From contig DASYAN010000494.1 in NCBI GenBank assembly GCA_036501345.1, forward strand, positions 1 through 14,053: DNA of 14,053 nt, read 5' to 3'. Position 1 is the first letter of the stretch, and every line of letters begins with the position of its first letter. Below the pieces are notes generated by a model. That model was not told the DNA's origin, searched no databases, and saw nothing but the letters and a program-made list of their open reading frames with translations. Shown here piece after piece: positions 1 to 7,994 of this stretch. Origin of the DNA: DASYAN01 sp036501345 (GTDB lineage Bacteria; Chloroflexota; Ktedonobacteria; Ktedonobacterales; Ktedonobacteraceae). Both the position numbers and the translations under genes were made by a program.

Positions 1-365
1 ACCTCTACCGCTGGCTGTACGTCTGCATCTTCATTAGTCAGGCTCTCCTCGATGTCATCAAGGTCATCGAGGTCATTAATGAAGGCAATCCGGAAGTTAG
101 CCGGATGAGCTGTTGTGTTCCATTGGCGCCGTTGTGCTACCCATTCTTGGCTAGAAAGCCCTTGGCGCAGGGGACTTGTGCTGGCAAGCTGTTCATAGGC
201 GTCTTCATAGTCGCCCTTGGCATAGCTCTCCAGAAAATTGCCAACGATATCGAGGTATTCTGAGGCAGGGAGGAGCTTGTCTGCTTCAGACAGGAAAGAT
301 TCGAAGTTTGCAAGGAAACTTTCGCTCTTCCCGTTAGGTGTATTATCATGATGCTTGTTTGGCAT
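1..365 (-). CDS. Hypothetical protein with start of an NTF2-like-type domain (partial, runs off the left edge)
   Basis: The frame is open from an ATG at 365 to the window edge (121 codons seen), with an AGGA Shine-Dalgarno at 373-376, 7 nt before the start. The protein begins MPNKHHDNTP and has a polar N-terminus. Residues about 50-96, from GDYEDAYEQL through EW and W to AHP, align with a segment of the TPR protein just upstream: about 19 of 47 positions are identical by eye. The pattern of a 'GDY..AY..L' helix followed by 'S..EW' is typical of NTF2-like domains (DUF4878/SnoaL type), but only the helical half is inside the window, so the fold is an inference. A run of Asp/Glu follows (DDLDDIEE). 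It starts 30 nt after the TPR gene ends and is probably cotranscribed with it. Function unknown. Confidence 0.75.
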   Translation of the reverse strand, partial: MPNKHHDNTPNGKSESFLANFESFLSEADKLLPASEYLDIVGNFLESYAKGDYEDAYEQLASTSPLRQGLSSQEWVAQRRQWNTTAHPANFRIAFINDLDDLDDIEESLTNEDADVQPAVE

Positions 366-395
366 GGCTGTATCCTTTTTTCAGTACTATACAAA

Positions 396-2609
396 TTATT
401 TTTGCTTTGAACTGTGCATATATTGCCGTACTGTCTGCACAATCTCTAATTCAGGACTGATCCGTTCGGCCTCTTCCAACGCCTGTTGGGCTGCACGGCG
501 GTCACCTTGTTCAAGGAATACTGAGGCTCGCAGGGCGTGCAGGTGAGCCGATTCGGGATTGACCCGCACAGCTTGCCCTATGATGGCGTTGGCCTGGGCT
601 AGCTGACCTCGGTTCATATAGATAGCTGTAAGTTCGCTGTAAGGGCGGATATCGTGAGGATCAACCTCTATGGCTTGCTGATAGCATTTCTCTGCATCTT
701 CAAATTGTTTGAGCAACCGATGGGCAAAGCCGAGGCTGGCCCAAGCTCCACGATATTGTGGGTCGCTTTCTACAACACGCTTAAAATGAATAATGGCTTC
801 ACTTATTTGTTCACGTTGTAATGCGAGGTGGCCGAGTCCGGCTTCGATGGTAGTTTGTTCGTCGAGTCCTGGATTCCTCTCCTGGGCTTTGTGGAACTCC
901 GCTTCTGCCTCATCATTGTCTCCTCTTCGCATAAGGAGTTCAGCTAGTGCTACATGGCCAGTAATATCATCGTCGATAGCTATGGACTCTTGTAACGTTT
1001 CTTCGGCACGCTGCAGCAAGTGCTTGACGCGATCAGGCATCTTTTGTGGATTATAGCTATATGCCAGCCCTGCCTGCGTAACACCCAATTGGCTCAGGTT
1101 GTGGGCACGTTTCTCTTGAAAGCGTTGTATCATAAGTTCTAGATACACAATGACACGCTCGGGGTTGCCTAGCAGTATCGAGTGAGCATAAGCTTGTTCA
1201 TGGATTTGGTAGTCCAGCGGAAGTTGGGCAATCAGTGCGTCGTAGAAATGCAATATCTGTGTGAGGCGCCAGGATACTTCTTCCATCGCCTGCTCGACAT
1301 CGGCATGCTGCTGTGTGGTGAGCTCATCGATAACTTTCTGGTATTCTTTGATACGTGACTGCAACTCATGAATAGATAAGCCCTGAAGTGTCATCCCTTC
1401 ATCTGTAGTCTGCTGAATACGCCAGACCCCTTCTTCATGCACAAGAGTATAGCTTGTCCAGAACCAGTGTCTGCCAGTTTCTTTATTGACGGCAGTTCCC
1501 ATGGGCATGTCTTTGAGTGTTCCACTTAGTGGCGTATCGCTCAATTCAAGTGACCAGCCAACCTCGATGGTTTTACGTGAAGGTGCATGCAAGCTGATAG
1601 AGGATGGTAGCCAGAGTGCGCTCTGGCTTGCCTCACGTTCGCGAACAAACCCGAGCTGCATACGGGTGGGATGTGCTTCTTGGTGCCAAGCACGGTGGAG
1701 TTCAATCCACTCATCGCGTGATAAACTGTTACGAACGCTGCTATCGCGAGCGAGGAAGTCATAGGCCAGTCCGTAGTCTCCAAACACCCAGGCTCCAAGG
1801 CAATTGACGATTACTTCCTGTTCCTCTAAATCAGGAGTGATGAGAGAGAGACCGTGATCCTCACCGAGATCTGTTGCTTGTAGGATGAGCTTGTTGATGA
1901 GCGGGATCTGGTGGCGATAGGTTTTGTCTGGTGCCTTGCCTTGCCACTGGTTGACAGAGAGTGCTTCCTCGATCAGGCGCTTGCCTTCTGCCAGCGTACA
2001 ATCAACCAATGCAACATCGTCTGGTAGGTCGGCCCGTGTTTTTTCTATAAGCTGATCGAGACGACGCTTTGAGAGTATTTCGGTCTCGACATCTTTGATG
2101 CCTATCTGCCAGTAGTTAAGGGTGAACGTGATTACACGGGCTTCGCTATAGTCGTATCCTTGTTCCCAACAGAGGATAAGCTGTACTTCACCCTGATCGC
2201 GAGATTGGGTGACAAGTCCCTTCCAGAAACGAGGGTCCTCGCTATGCTGTAGCTGGACGGCAGGTGTATGGACGATCGGTGGTTTCCACCGAGCATAGGT
2301 TTTAGTCGCTTCGAGACGAATGAGTCCACGACGAGCCTCTTTGCGGACTTCTTTGTGTGTGCCCAGCGTATGGATTGCAGTCAGGACATCAGCGGCATCG
2401 ATATTATTCTCTTTGGCTAATGTTTTGAGCAGCATAAGCTGTACCGAAGTCGGCAACACCGTGATATCGGCCAGAATTGCCTCGACTTGAGCCTGATCTG
2501 CACTATTGTGCAACTGTTCAGCTATCTGGTGATATCGTGAAAATAGATCTTGTATCTGCTGATGATCCTGTTGTGAAAACTGAGTACCAGTTTCTTTTTT
2601 CTGGGACAT
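396..2609 (-). CDS. Multidomain TPR protein with an NTF2-like-type middle domain, function unknown
   Basis: A 737-residue soluble protein with no signal peptide or membrane segment. From the N-terminus: a Gln-rich helical start with a HEAT-like helix pair (about 60-100); an unrecognised middle region (about 120-270) with the segment LNYWQIGIKD; a segment shared with the next gene (about 274-321, GDYGLAYDFL to AHP) that continues into beta-like stretches ending near TSYTLVHEEGVWRI (to about 408) and looks like an NTF2-like domain; a helical linker; and about five TPR units in the last 190 residues (for example ALAELLMRRGDNDEAEAEFH, then DPQYRGAWASLGFAHR). TPR arrays bind partner proteins, so a scaffolding role is likely; no catalytic motif was seen. 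The ATG at 2609 is chosen over a GTG at 2660: AGGTGG and AGAAGAG precede it, and the likely promoter places transcription start downstream of 2660. Confidence 0.85.
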   Translation of the reverse strand: MSQKKETGTQFSQQDHQQIQDLFSRYHQIAEQLHNSADQAQVEAILADITVLPTSVQLMLLKTLAKENNIDAADVLTAIHTLGTHKEVRKEARRGLIRLEATKTYARWKPPIVHTPAVQLQHSEDPRFWKGLVTQSRDQGEVQLILCWEQGYDYSEARVITFTLNYWQIGIKDVETEILSKRRLDQLIEKTRADLPDDVALVDCTLAEGKRLIEEALSVNQWQGKAPDKTYRHQIPLINKLILQATDLGEDHGLSLITPDLEEQEVIVNCLGAWVFGDYGLAYDFLARDSSVRNSLSRDEWIELHRAWHQEAHPTRMQLGFVREREASQSALWLPSSISLHAPSRKTIEVGWSLELSDTPLSGTLKDMPMGTAVNKETGRHWFWTSYTLVHEEGVWRIQQTTDEGMTLQGLSIHELQSRIKEYQKVIDELTTQQHADVEQAMEEVSWRLTQILHFYDALIAQLPLDYQIHEQAYAHSILLGNPERVIVYLELMIQRFQEKRAHNLSQLGVTQAGLAYSYNPQKMPDRVKHLLQRAEETLQESIAIDDDITGHVALAELLMRRGDNDEAEAEFHKAQERNPGLDEQTTIEAGLGHLALQREQISEAIIHFKRVVESDPQYRGAWASLGFAHRLLKQFEDAEKCYQQAIEVDPHDIRPYSELTAIYMNRGQLAQANAIIGQAVRVNPESAHLHALRASVFLEQGDRRAAQQALEEAERISPELEIVQTVRQYMHSSKQK

Positions 2610-2650
2610 AAGACTCTTCTTTCCACCTAAAAACTTAGCGCATGATGTCG

Positions 2651-2679
2651 ATTGTACCACGAAGTGTGTGAAGAGTCGA
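2651..2679 (-). promoter_or_regulatory. Candidate sigma-70-type promoter for the TPR gene
   Basis: On the minus strand TCGACT (2679-2674) and TACAAT (2656-2651) are separated by 17 nt. Transcription would start near 2644, giving a leader of about 35 nt. This fits the ATG at 2609 and rules out the GTG at 2660 as a start on this transcript. By-eye match only. Confidence 0.5.
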
Positions 2680-2723
2680 GAACAATAGCCTGATCAAGCC
2701 AAATTCAATAAAAATCCTACAGT

Positions 2724-4220
2724 TTAAACACTCACAGGAGAAGGCACTCCAACACTTTCGGCGAGTTTGCGCAGGAAAGCAGATGCTAGTGCACGATGAG
2801 AGAGAGGCTCCAACTTCGCTGTCATCAAAATGAAGACGGGGAAGGCTGCGCAGTAAAAATAGGATGGCAGACTTCTCCAAGCGAAGAACAATGGTAAAAT
2901 GGCGAGAAGCATCGCCGCTTCTGGCCGCTTACGGCAGATACGCCAGTACCAGACCAGTACAAGAAGCATTGCAGCAGCTTCGAGCAGTGTATAAATTGTT
3001 TGGGGAAGATAAGGTAGCAAGTGTGTCGCGCTCAGGTTGATCAGGCCGACACCCATAGGGAACATGGGGTCTGAGACTGGTGCCATCATGCCGACTGACC
3101 AAGCCTTCCAATCCCACATAATAAACGGTAGATTGATCAGCAATCCCAGGCCTGAAGCGATAGCCATGCGGTGGATAGCTTCCTTGAAACCGTACTGGTG
3201 CCAAGTCATGATCAGATAGAAAGGAGCGAAGTACCAAGCAATTTGTTTGCTAGCTAGTGCCAGCCCGAAGTACACAGCGGAACTCCAGCGATGGCTGCGG
3301 AACCACCAAGCCAGAATGATGAGCAAAATATAAAGGATATCGAGGTTACCCCCCCTGGTGGATGATAACATCGGTACATTGGCAATTGCTAGCAGGAGCA
3401 CCCAGGGGCGTATTTCAGGACGCGCCAACTTCCAAGCGACTACTACTAGCAATAAATAGCATAGAAGGTAGAATGGCAAGACATTGTAATTGCCGGTCAT
3501 CGCAAAGGGTACAAGAGTTAGAAATGACAGTGCCGGATAGTCTGTTTTCGCTTCAAACTCTGGGACATCTCCGGCTTTCAGTGAAGTATTGAGAACGGAT
3601 TGGAGCTCGGCATCGCTTGGATAATCGAGCCGATTGGCAAGTTGACCCTCACGTAGTGGTGTTGTCCATGCTGGGAGAATATAAAAACGCCGCAGCAATT
3701 CTGGCATATTTGAGTCAGTATAAGGATTGTGTCCCTGTATAAGCAAAATAGCTGCGTTAGCGTCAAGAGATGTACCATCATTTGTGAAGAGCGGTGGGAG
3801 GAAACTGTCAACAACTGTGAAACCGAGTTCCGCGACTCCTCCAATGGTCAATAACGCTGTCATGATCAGCACAATGCGCTGCCAGAGGCGTGGCTGCTGA
3901 ATCGTTGTTCCTTGCTCCTCTTTGCGTGATTTTGACGGACGCATTGCCATCCATATAGCGTAGAAACTACCCAGGAACAGCGCAAGAGGGAGGAGAGAAC
4001 TAAAACGGCCTAGGAATGAATAGTATGTATGGTCAATCTCATTAGCGGATTGAAATAGGAGAGCAAGAGCTATCCAAATCGCTCTCTGTTGCCATTCGAT
4101 GATAGGACGACTCTGTGCCGACTGATCTTCAGTAAAGAAATACCGCATCCATTTATAATTGAATAATCTGCGCTTTCGCTCTGATAAAGTCGTCTGTTCA
4201 AGTAGATATTCCTGTGCCAT
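2724..4220 (-). CDS. Polytopic GT-C glycosyltransferase, GT87/DUF2029-like
   Basis: A 498-residue integral membrane protein with roughly 10-12 hydrophobic segments (for example about 46-57, 73-93, 114-135, 228-242, 245-264, 270-285, 292-306, 314-340, 352-369, 408-428, 453-468). Features typical of the GT-C superfamily, GT87 branch, are visible: an acidic extracytoplasmic region after the third helix, the LLIQGHNPYTD motif (about 159-169), SSTRGGNLDILYILL (286-300) and GLALASKQIAWYFAP (319-333). Family members move a sugar from a polyprenyl-phosphate donor to a lipid or glycan acceptor outside the membrane; the donor and acceptor here cannot be read from sequence. A long cytoplasmic N-terminus and a loop with charged residues (about 95-112) precede the catalytic region. 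The start is ATG with only a weak purine stretch upstream. It stands alone, 115 nt upstream of the TPR gene and 317 nt downstream of the GNAT gene. Confidence 0.75.
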   Translation of the reverse strand: MAQEYLLEQTTLSERKRRLFNYKWMRYFFTEDQSAQSRPIIEWQQRAIWIALALLFQSANEIDHTYYSFLGRFSSLLPLALFLGSFYAIWMAMRPSKSRKEEQGTTIQQPRLWQRIVLIMTALLTIGGVAELGFTVVDSFLPPLFTNDGTSLDANAAILLIQGHNPYTDSNMPELLRRFYILPAWTTPLREGQLANRLDYPSDAELQSVLNTSLKAGDVPEFEAKTDYPALSFLTLVPFAMTGNYNVLPFYLLCYLLLVVVAWKLARPEIRPWVLLLAIANVPMLSSTRGGNLDILYILLIILAWWFRSHRWSSAVYFGLALASKQIAWYFAPFYLIMTWHQYGFKEAIHRMAIASGLGLLINLPFIMWDWKAWSVGMMAPVSDPMFPMGVGLINLSATHLLPYLPQTIYTLLEAAAMLLVLVWYWRICRKRPEAAMLLAILPLFFAWRSLPSYFYCAAFPVFILMTAKLEPLSHRALASAFLRKLAESVGVPSPVSV

Positions 4221-4537
4221 AAATCATATGCTCTATCTAACGCCTATTTATGCCAACCTCGAATTGTTGCAATAACTGACACAATGGTGCTATGCGTGAG
4301 ACTATGAGCTTTTGCCTCCCATCAAAGTACCGAGAAGTTTATTGTGCAGATAGCTTACATATCAGGTAGAGATGTTCTCTCGGTCTAATCCTTAAAACGA
4401 AAGGAAAAAAGAGTCCGTCACAAATAGAACCGAGTGGATTAGAAGATTTACAAATTCTTGAGGTTTGGTGCCGAGCTATCAGCAAATACTAGCATAATGG
4501 GGCGTAGTACTTTTAGTGTGGTAATCGGCAGTTCCAA
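4221..4537. other. Intergenic region, no gene recognised
   Basis: No ORF with a ribosome site and no tRNA was found. It should hold the promoter of the GT87-like gene; a weak minus-strand candidate is TTGCAA followed 16 nt later by TAAATA near 4245-4275, too poor to call. Two interleaved inverted repeats lie here: CTCGGT (4379-4384) with ACCGAG (4429-4434), and TCTAATCC (4384-4391) with GGATTAGA (4436-4443). Paired in one RNA they would form a pseudoknot rather than a simple hairpin. No clear terminator for the GNAT unit was seen. Confidence 0.5.
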
Positions 4538-5005
4538 TTACAGCTTCAGCCGATAATAGAGTTCACGATGCTGTAGTTCAAAGCCAAGCATTTCGTAGAG
4601 GTGGATTGCAGGCTGATTCTGTTCCCAAACGTGTAGATCGAGCGCAGCCAATTTGTGTTCGCTACGAGCATAGGTGATGGTATGGCTGAGAAGTTGTTGT
4701 GCTAATCCTTTACCCTGGAAGTTTGGATGGATAACGACGCGTTTGATATAGCCAGTCGCATTCACAGTCTCCTGAGGAGGCAGCATCAATTCAGCTTTGC
4801 CTGCGATAGTACCATTGATCTCTAAGAGAAAAATGAGAGTATGCTCATGAGTAGAAGGGTCGACCGAGCCAAAGTACTTGTGCAGATCCCGATGGATATC
4901 TCGCGGAGGTGAGGTGGTGAAGCTATCAAGGTAATCGATCTGCTCAAGATCTTCAGGCACAGCAAGGCGAATAATCAACGCTGGTGCGGGCTGCTGATCA
5001 GACAT
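4538..5005 (-). CDS. GNAT-family N-acetyltransferase
   Basis: A 155-residue single-domain protein, the usual GNAT length. The acetyl-CoA pyrophosphate-binding motif A is clear at about residues 90-104: VVIHPNFQGKGLAQQLL, with Q-x-K-G-x-A matching the family's [QR]-x-x-G-x-[GA]. The C-terminal motif B is also present (NQPAIHLYEMLGFE, about 130-143), as in RimI-like enzymes. It transfers an acetyl group from acetyl-CoA to an amine; the substrate cannot be told from sequence. The ATG at 5005 is preferred because TGGAACG lies about 10 nt before it; a GTG at 5020 would add five residues. It follows the small membrane protein gene by 39 nt (24 nt if the GTG is used), so the two are probably cotranscribed. 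Confidence 0.85.
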   Translation of the reverse strand: MSDQQPAPALIIRLAVPEDLEQIDYLDSFTTSPPRDIHRDLHKYFGSVDPSTHEHTLIFLLEINGTIAGKAELMLPPQETVNATGYIKRVVIHPNFQGKGLAQQLLSHTITYARSEHKLAALDLHVWEQNQPAIHLYEMLGFELQHRELYYRLKL

Positions 5006-5044
5006 ATGGTATCGTTCCACTACTATATAATGCTCTAAATAGCA

Positions 5045-5245
5045 TTAAGATTGATTTCTGCGTGGCAACATTAAAAGTGCCACTAAGGCGGCAAAAGAGC
5101 ATCCTAGCAGCATCAATGAATAAATAATGCTTTCTCCATCTTTTACTGGTGCACTGAGATTGGAGGTTAACATCGCTAGTCCCCACCAGAGGAAGCCGAT
5201 AAAGACGGCAAATAATAGGATTGTGCTGGTTATTTTCTTACTCAT
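5045..5245 (-). CDS. Small two-helix membrane protein, unknown function
   Basis: A 66-residue protein with two hydrophobic segments, about residues 6-25 (TSTILLFAVFIGFLWWGLAM) and 43-59 (SLMLLGCSFAALVALLM). A short polar loop lies between them and the tail is positive (PRRNQS), which suggests both ends in the cytoplasm. AGGAG at 5258-5262 is the ribosome site. The ATG at 5245 is 12 nt away; a TTG immediately upstream at 5248 is 9 nt away and cannot be excluded. No family was recognised. It lies directly before the GNAT gene, with its stop 39 nt from the GNAT ATG. Whether the pair work together is unknown. Confidence 0.65.
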   Translation of the reverse strand: MSKKITSTILLFAVFIGFLWWGLAMLTSNLSAPVKDGESIIYSLMLLGCSFAALVALLMLPRRNQS

Positions 5246-5319
5246 CAAAATATTGTGCTCCTACTGGAAAGGTTAGAGGAGAGATAAGCCTCTTTATTTG
5301 TTCCCTATTGCAAAATCCC

Positions 5320-5349
5320 TTGACATATTAAGCGTTGTTCTATTAGAAT
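5320..5349 (+). promoter_or_regulatory. Strong-looking plus-strand promoter with no gene downstream
   Basis: A perfect TTGACA (5320-5325) and TAGAAT (5344-5349) are separated by 18 nt. It faces right, into the 3' end of the minus-strand NUDIX gene, and no plus-strand ORF with a ribosome site follows. A transcript starting near 5356 would be a short untranslated RNA or antisense to the NUDIX mRNA. No convincing terminator hairpin was found after it, only a pyrimidine tract at 5384-5400. Confidence 0.4.
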
Positions 5350-5424
5350 GACCTACATCAGAAGTGTAAGGGGCAGCATCGGGTTTTTCTCTTTCTTTTC
5401 GATCCGTCTGAGGATACTGCAAGT

Positions 5425-5433
5425 ATTATAGCA
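5425..5433 (-). promoter_or_regulatory. Extended -10 promoter candidate for the small membrane protein/GNAT unit
   Basis: Read on the minus strand, TGC followed by TATAAT forms an extended -10 element just past the NUDIX stop codon. No -35-like hexamer lies at the expected distance (the sequence there is AGGGAT). It would give a leader of about 170 nt before the 66-residue gene. Weak call. Confidence 0.3.
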
Positions 5434-5456
5434 TACCTTTGCTAGATATCCCTTTC

Positions 5457-6053
5457 TTAAGTGTGCAGTGCTTCCCACGCAAGACGGTGGATAATGGCTC
5501 GGAAACGCCCCCAATCTCTCCAATAGCCATCGATCTGCTTACTATAGTTTGCGGTCACCTGCTCCAAGTTTTGGGCAACGGCGAGAAGTGCCTCTGGTGG
5601 AAATTCTCGAAAATCCTCTATTTGCTCTTCTTCATCGATTACTTGCAATGTTCCGCCGACTTCATCGAGTAAAAAGGCGAAGGTATAGAAGGAAGGATAG
5701 TCTTGGCCCGGGATACGGTAAGCAGCAGCAGCCAGGAAACGCTCAACATTGACGTGTAGTCCCGTCTCTTCCTGGGTTTCACGCAGCAAGGCGTCAATGA
5801 CCGATTCAACATGATTAATGCCGCCAGTAGGTAGCCGATAGGCATTGGGTGGGTAAGTGGTTTTGGTCATGGTTAGCAAGTGACCATTTGGTCGGCGTAT
5901 GACCATACATACTTCACCATAGCGATCTGTTTTGTTCAAAGGTTCGAAGCGTCTTGCGCTGGCAAGCTCGATGGTATCTGTGAGAGGTTGACCATAACGT
6001 CGTGCTAGCTGGCGCAGTTCGTCTTGGATGTCGTGGGGGAGTGAGGTGAACAT
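5457..6053 (-). CDS. NUDIX hydrolase
   Basis: A 198-residue protein with a complete Nudix box at residues 77-99: G-x5-E-x7-R-E-T-x-E-E-T-G-L, from GGINHVES to RETQEETGL. The Glu cluster binds the divalent metals used to cleave a nucleoside-diphosphate-linked substrate. The hydrophobic residue usually found after R-E is Thr here, a tolerated change. A helical N-terminus (about 1-35) precedes the Nudix fold and the C-terminus ends in an amphipathic helix. The substrate is not predictable. It starts 18 nt after recN, which itself overlaps nadK, so it is the last gene of the nadK-recN-NUDIX operon. That position would fit clean-up of pyrophosphate-containing metabolites (NAD(P)-like or oxidised nucleotides), but this is inference. 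ATG start with GAAAGG about 13 nt upstream. Confidence 0.85.
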   Translation of the reverse strand: MFTSLPHDIQDELRQLARRYGQPLTDTIELASARRFEPLNKTDRYGEVCMVIRRPNGHLLTMTKTTYPPNAYRLPTGGINHVESVIDALLRETQEETGLHVNVERFLAAAAYRIPGQDYPSFYTFAFLLDEVGGTLQVIDEEEQIEDFREFPPEALLAVAQNLEQVTANYSKQIDGYWRDWGRFRAIIHRLAWEALHT

Positions 6054-6071
6054 TTGTTATTGTACTGCCTT

Positions 6072-7994
6072 TCAAGCTGTATGCTGGCTTAGCAGGCTAC
6101 GTGTCCAGTTCTCTTTCCAGAGATCAGTGCGATCAAGCATCTCCTGAGCGCTTTTAATCGAGAGCTCGGTTACATTGCCTCCCATGATATGGGCAAGTTC
6201 GCGTGCCTGCTGCTCTGGACGCAGTTCGTTGACAATCGTAATTGTGCGGTTGTCAAAAATCTGCTTATTGACATTGTAGTGGGTGTCGGCAAAGGATGCA
6301 ATTTGTGGCAGGTGAGTGACACAGATAACCTGATGATCCCGTGTCAACTGCCACAATTTTTCGCCGACGACCTGACCGCTACGCCCACTGATACCAGCAT
6401 CAATTTCGTCAAATATGAGGGTTGGTGTGGCGTCTGCTCCGGCGAGGATGGTCTTGAGAGCGAGCATTAGGCGCGATGTTTCACCGCCTGAGGCGATCTT
6501 TGTGAGTGGCTTGAATGGCTCTCCAGGATTGGGTGCAATCAGAAATTGGACGCGATCAATCCCTGTCTGGTCGCAGCTGTAGAGCTGTTCTGCTTGACCA
6601 TTGATGCTAGCTGGGACACCCTGTTCATCGGCTATCTGCTCGATTTCAACTTGGAAGCGGGCACGTCGCATATTCAGGTCGTTAAGTTGCTCTTCCATTG
6701 CTCTGGAGAGCCGCTGGGCTGCTTCGCAGCGATACTGTGAGAGTTTCTGAGCTAGCACGCCGATCTCGCGGCGGAACTGACCATCCTGCTGCTGCAGTTT
6801 GACGATCATTTCATCCCGATTGACGATGGTATCCAGTTCAGCTTGATCTGCCTCCGCATGCTTTAGGACTTCCTCAATGGTTGCTCCATATTTACGCTTG
6901 AGTTTAGAGAGCAGATCAAGGCGCTCTTGTATCTCTGCAAGGTGGCGTGGATCATCTTCAATGTCTGCCTCGTAGCTACTGATAGAACTTGCCACATCTT
7001 CTAGCTGATAGATGGCCTCTGCAAGCGTGTCGGCATACTCTTCCATATTTTTATCGAGGCGTACCAGTTCGCTAATACTACGCTGGGCGTTACTCAACTG
7101 ATCGAGAGCTGGCTTGAAATCATCACCTGCTAGATCAGTGCCTTTGATTGAACCGTAGATCAGTGTACACAGTTCACGCAGGCGTTCTGCATTACTGAGT
7201 ATTTTCTGCTCTTCCTCCAGCTCCTCTTCCTCTCCGATGCGCAAATCTGCTTTTTCGATCTCATCAATCTCATAGCGCAAAAACTTAGCTCGCCGTTCCT
7301 GCTCGCGGATATTTTGTTGCAGTGATTGGAGCGTTTTGCGAGCATTACGCCATGCATTGACTTGCTTGCTCAGCTCTTCACGCAGGGAGAGCGTTTCGGC
7401 ATAGCGATCCAGAAAATTAATGTGCTGTTCCGTGCGCAGCAGGCTGATATGTTCGCTCTGACCGTGGATGTCAATTAGCCAGCTTGCAACTTGTTGTAGG
7501 ACCTGTTGGGAGAAGGCTCGTCCATTGATACGTGCCACCGTTCGTCCTGAGCGGAAGATATCGCGGGAAAGGATGAGCTGCCCATCTGCGGGCTCGATAT
7601 CATAATCGTGCAGTAGGGTTGCCAGAGCGACACGAGCGTCGGCGGTACTAGCGTCAGAGTGATGCTGGGAGAAGCGATGCTCAGCATGCTCGATAATATC
7701 TAGAAGAGTGCTTGCACTATCAGCGTCTGTCTCGGTCGTCGTATCGAGTGTTTGCAACTTATTGTCGATGGGTGGGAGTGCTTCAATGGAGAAGACTCCT
7801 TCGACCGAAGCACGTTCAGAGCCAGCACGGACGAATTCTACCCCGATCTTTGCTCCGAGCAAGGCATTGACGGCGTCAATAATAATCGATTTTCCTGCCC
7901 CGGTTTCGCCTGTAAAGACATTGAACTGGCGATTGAGGCGTAAGTTCAGGTAATCGATAATAGCAAAATCTTTAATCGTTAATTCAAGTAACAT
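6072..7994 (-). CDS. recN: DNA repair ATPase RecN
   Basis: An SMC-like ATPase of 640 residues that acts at DNA double-strand breaks in recombinational repair. The N-terminus (LLELTIKDFAIIDYLNL) is typical of RecN. Walker A GETGAGKS is at about 29-36, DIHGQ at about 175-179, the ABC signature ASGGE at 501-505, Walker B LIFDEID at 526-532 and the switch His in THLPQ at about 561. Between them lie two helical coiled-coil arms rich in Glu, Gln, Arg and Lys (about 200-280 and 310-450) flanking a shorter hinge than in SMC. The protein is longer than most RecN (about 550-580), because of an extra polar, His/Asp/Thr-rich stretch at about 75-132. The ATG at 7994 overlaps the nadK stop by 11 nt and lacks a good Shine-Dalgarno, which suggests translational coupling; a GTG at 8003 is possible. 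nadK-recN adjacency is common in bacteria. Confidence 0.96.
   Translation of the reverse strand: MLLELTIKDFAIIDYLNLRLNRQFNVFTGETGAGKSIIIDAVNALLGAKIGVEFVRAGSERASVEGVFSIEALPPIDNKLQTLDTTTETDADSASTLLDIIEHAEHRFSQHHSDASTADARVALATLLHDYDIEPADGQLILSRDIFRSGRTVARINGRAFSQQVLQQVASWLIDIHGQSEHISLLRTEQHINFLDRYAETLSLREELSKQVNAWRNARKTLQSLQQNIREQERRAKFLRYEIDEIEKADLRIGEEEELEEEQKILSNAERLRELCTLIYGSIKGTDLAGDDFKPALDQLSNAQRSISELVRLDKNMEEYADTLAEAIYQLEDVASSISSYEADIEDDPRHLAEIQERLDLLSKLKRKYGATIEEVLKHAEADQAELDTIVNRDEMIVKLQQQDGQFRREIGVLAQKLSQYRCEAAQRLSRAMEEQLNDLNMRRARFQVEIEQIADEQGVPASINGQAEQLYSCDQTGIDRVQFLIAPNPGEPFKPLTKIASGGETSRLMLALKTILAGADATPTLIFDEIDAGISGRSGQVVGEKLWQLTRDHQVICVTHLPQIASFADTHYNVNKQIFDNRTITIVNELRPEQQARELAHIMGGNVTELSIKSAQEMLDRTDLWKENWTRSLLSQHTA

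Noticed and set aside
137..442. 101-codon minus-strand frame near the left edge
   Set aside because: It lies in another phase over the partial CDS at 1-365, which has a Shine-Dalgarno and clear similarity to the neighbouring TPR protein.
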